Positions 33,191-33,425 of a DNA stretch of 33,425 nucleotides are shown here, piece after piece (the first letter of the stretch is position 1; each line of letters starts with the position of its first letter). The notes below the pieces were generated by a model. That model searched no databases and had not been told where the DNA came from. It was given only the letters and a program-made list of their open reading frames with translations. Where the stretch lies: assembly GCA_902606105.1 (NCBI GenBank), contig CACLFK010000008.1:1-33425 (forward strand), written 5' to 3'. The DNA comes from an uncultured Pelagibacteraceae bacterium. GTDB lineage: Bacteria; Pseudomonadota; Alphaproteobacteria; Pelagibacterales; Pelagibacteraceae. Both the position numbers and the translations under genes were made by a program.

Positions 33191-33425
33191 TTATTCTCCT
33201 AAAGCCTCTTTTATAATTTTAAAGTCGATTGACTTTTTTCTTTTTAAACTAATTTCGTCGATTTTATATATGAAATCAGATATTTTACCATAAGATCTGC
33301 TTATCCTTTTGATAATAAAATCTATTAATCTTTTATTAATTGAGATCTGACGATCAGATAAATTTTTTAATATTAAAGCATATATCAAATCATCCTCAGG
33401 TTTTTCTATTTGTGATAGTAGAAAA
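33191..33425 (-). CDS. hda: HdaA-like DnaA-family regulator, C-terminal part
   Basis: The frame is open to the window edge, so only the last 77 residues are seen. QIEKPEDDLIYALILKNLSD, RQISINKRLIDFIIKRISRS and the following YGKISDFIYKIDEIS match the lid region of the small DnaA-like AAA+ proteins (Hda/HdaA) that promote hydrolysis of DnaA-ATP. The DnaA DNA-binding domain IV is absent, since the protein ends right after the lid, which favours Hda over DnaA. The stop is directly followed by the aspS start codon. Confidence 0.8.
   Translation of the reverse strand, partial: FLLSQIEKPEDDLIYALILKNLSDRQISINKRLIDFIIKRISRSYGKISDFIYKIDEISLKRKKSIDFKIIKEALGE

Noticed and set aside
1-33425. tRNA/rRNA genes, riboswitches (glycine, TPP, SAM), CRISPR arrays, transposases or prophage genes.
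   Set aside because: Every gap is shorter than about 125 bases and read individually; none holds a recognisable cloverleaf, aptamer core or repeat array, and no ORF has transposase, integrase or phage features. The thiS and gcvP genes have no leader visible in the window that could carry a riboswitch.

Overview
The window looks like a piece of a SAR11-type (Candidatus Pelagibacter-like) alphaproteobacterial genome. It is very AT-rich and lysine/asparagine-rich, and genes are packed end to end with overlaps or gaps of a few bases. The gene set is also alphaproteobacterial: an aroQ-accB-accC block next to DUF2155 and an NDUFA12-type complex I subunit, a stand-alone piece homologous to the C-terminal part of class II ribonucleotide reductase, and an HdaA-like protein beside aspS. 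I see no tRNA or rRNA gene, CRISPR array, insertion sequence, phage or defence island. The taxonomic call is inference from gene content and composition; no search was run.

Layout. (1) 1-7458, mostly plus strand: the 3' half of gcvP, then a membrane-lipid modification cluster (FAD amine oxidoreductase, DUF1365, Cfa-type methyltransferase, DUF3833 lipoprotein), a convergent SDR, then tspO and a FOXRED1-like flavoprotein. (2) 7462-11197, minus strand: selO with a frameshifted 3' end, NAD-dependent formate dehydrogenase, an HPP membrane protein and a NifU-like protein. (3) 11241-16219, plus strand: mobA-moeA, then an EamA transporter, a glycine amidinotransferase-like enzyme and a threonine aldolase. 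(4) 16221-17707: a small hypothetical protein and an epoxide hydrolase. (5) 17697-24630, minus strand: PBP1a, prfB with a programmed +1 frameshift, a chimeric AsmA-like/iron-permease ORF, and the transporter ATPase. (6) 24734-33425: RNase E/G, thiSG, aroQ-accB-accC, DUF2155 and NDUFA12, the NrdJ-like TSCPD protein, aspS and the end of hda.

Most of the window is ordinary core metabolism: one-carbon and glycine metabolism (gcvP, formate dehydrogenase, threonine aldolase, amidinotransferase), fatty-acid initiation, cell wall and translation. I did not find a convincing new multi-gene system. The most informative points are three places where simple ORF calling misleads. selO is cut short by one extra A in an A7 run, and its conserved Cys-containing tail is intact in the next frame. 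prfB starts 115 bases upstream of the long ORF and is joined to it by a textbook +1 recoding site. The 816-residue ORF at 18752-21202 fuses half of an AsmA-like protein to an ABC permease lacking its first membrane segments, which looks like a deletion or an assembly join.
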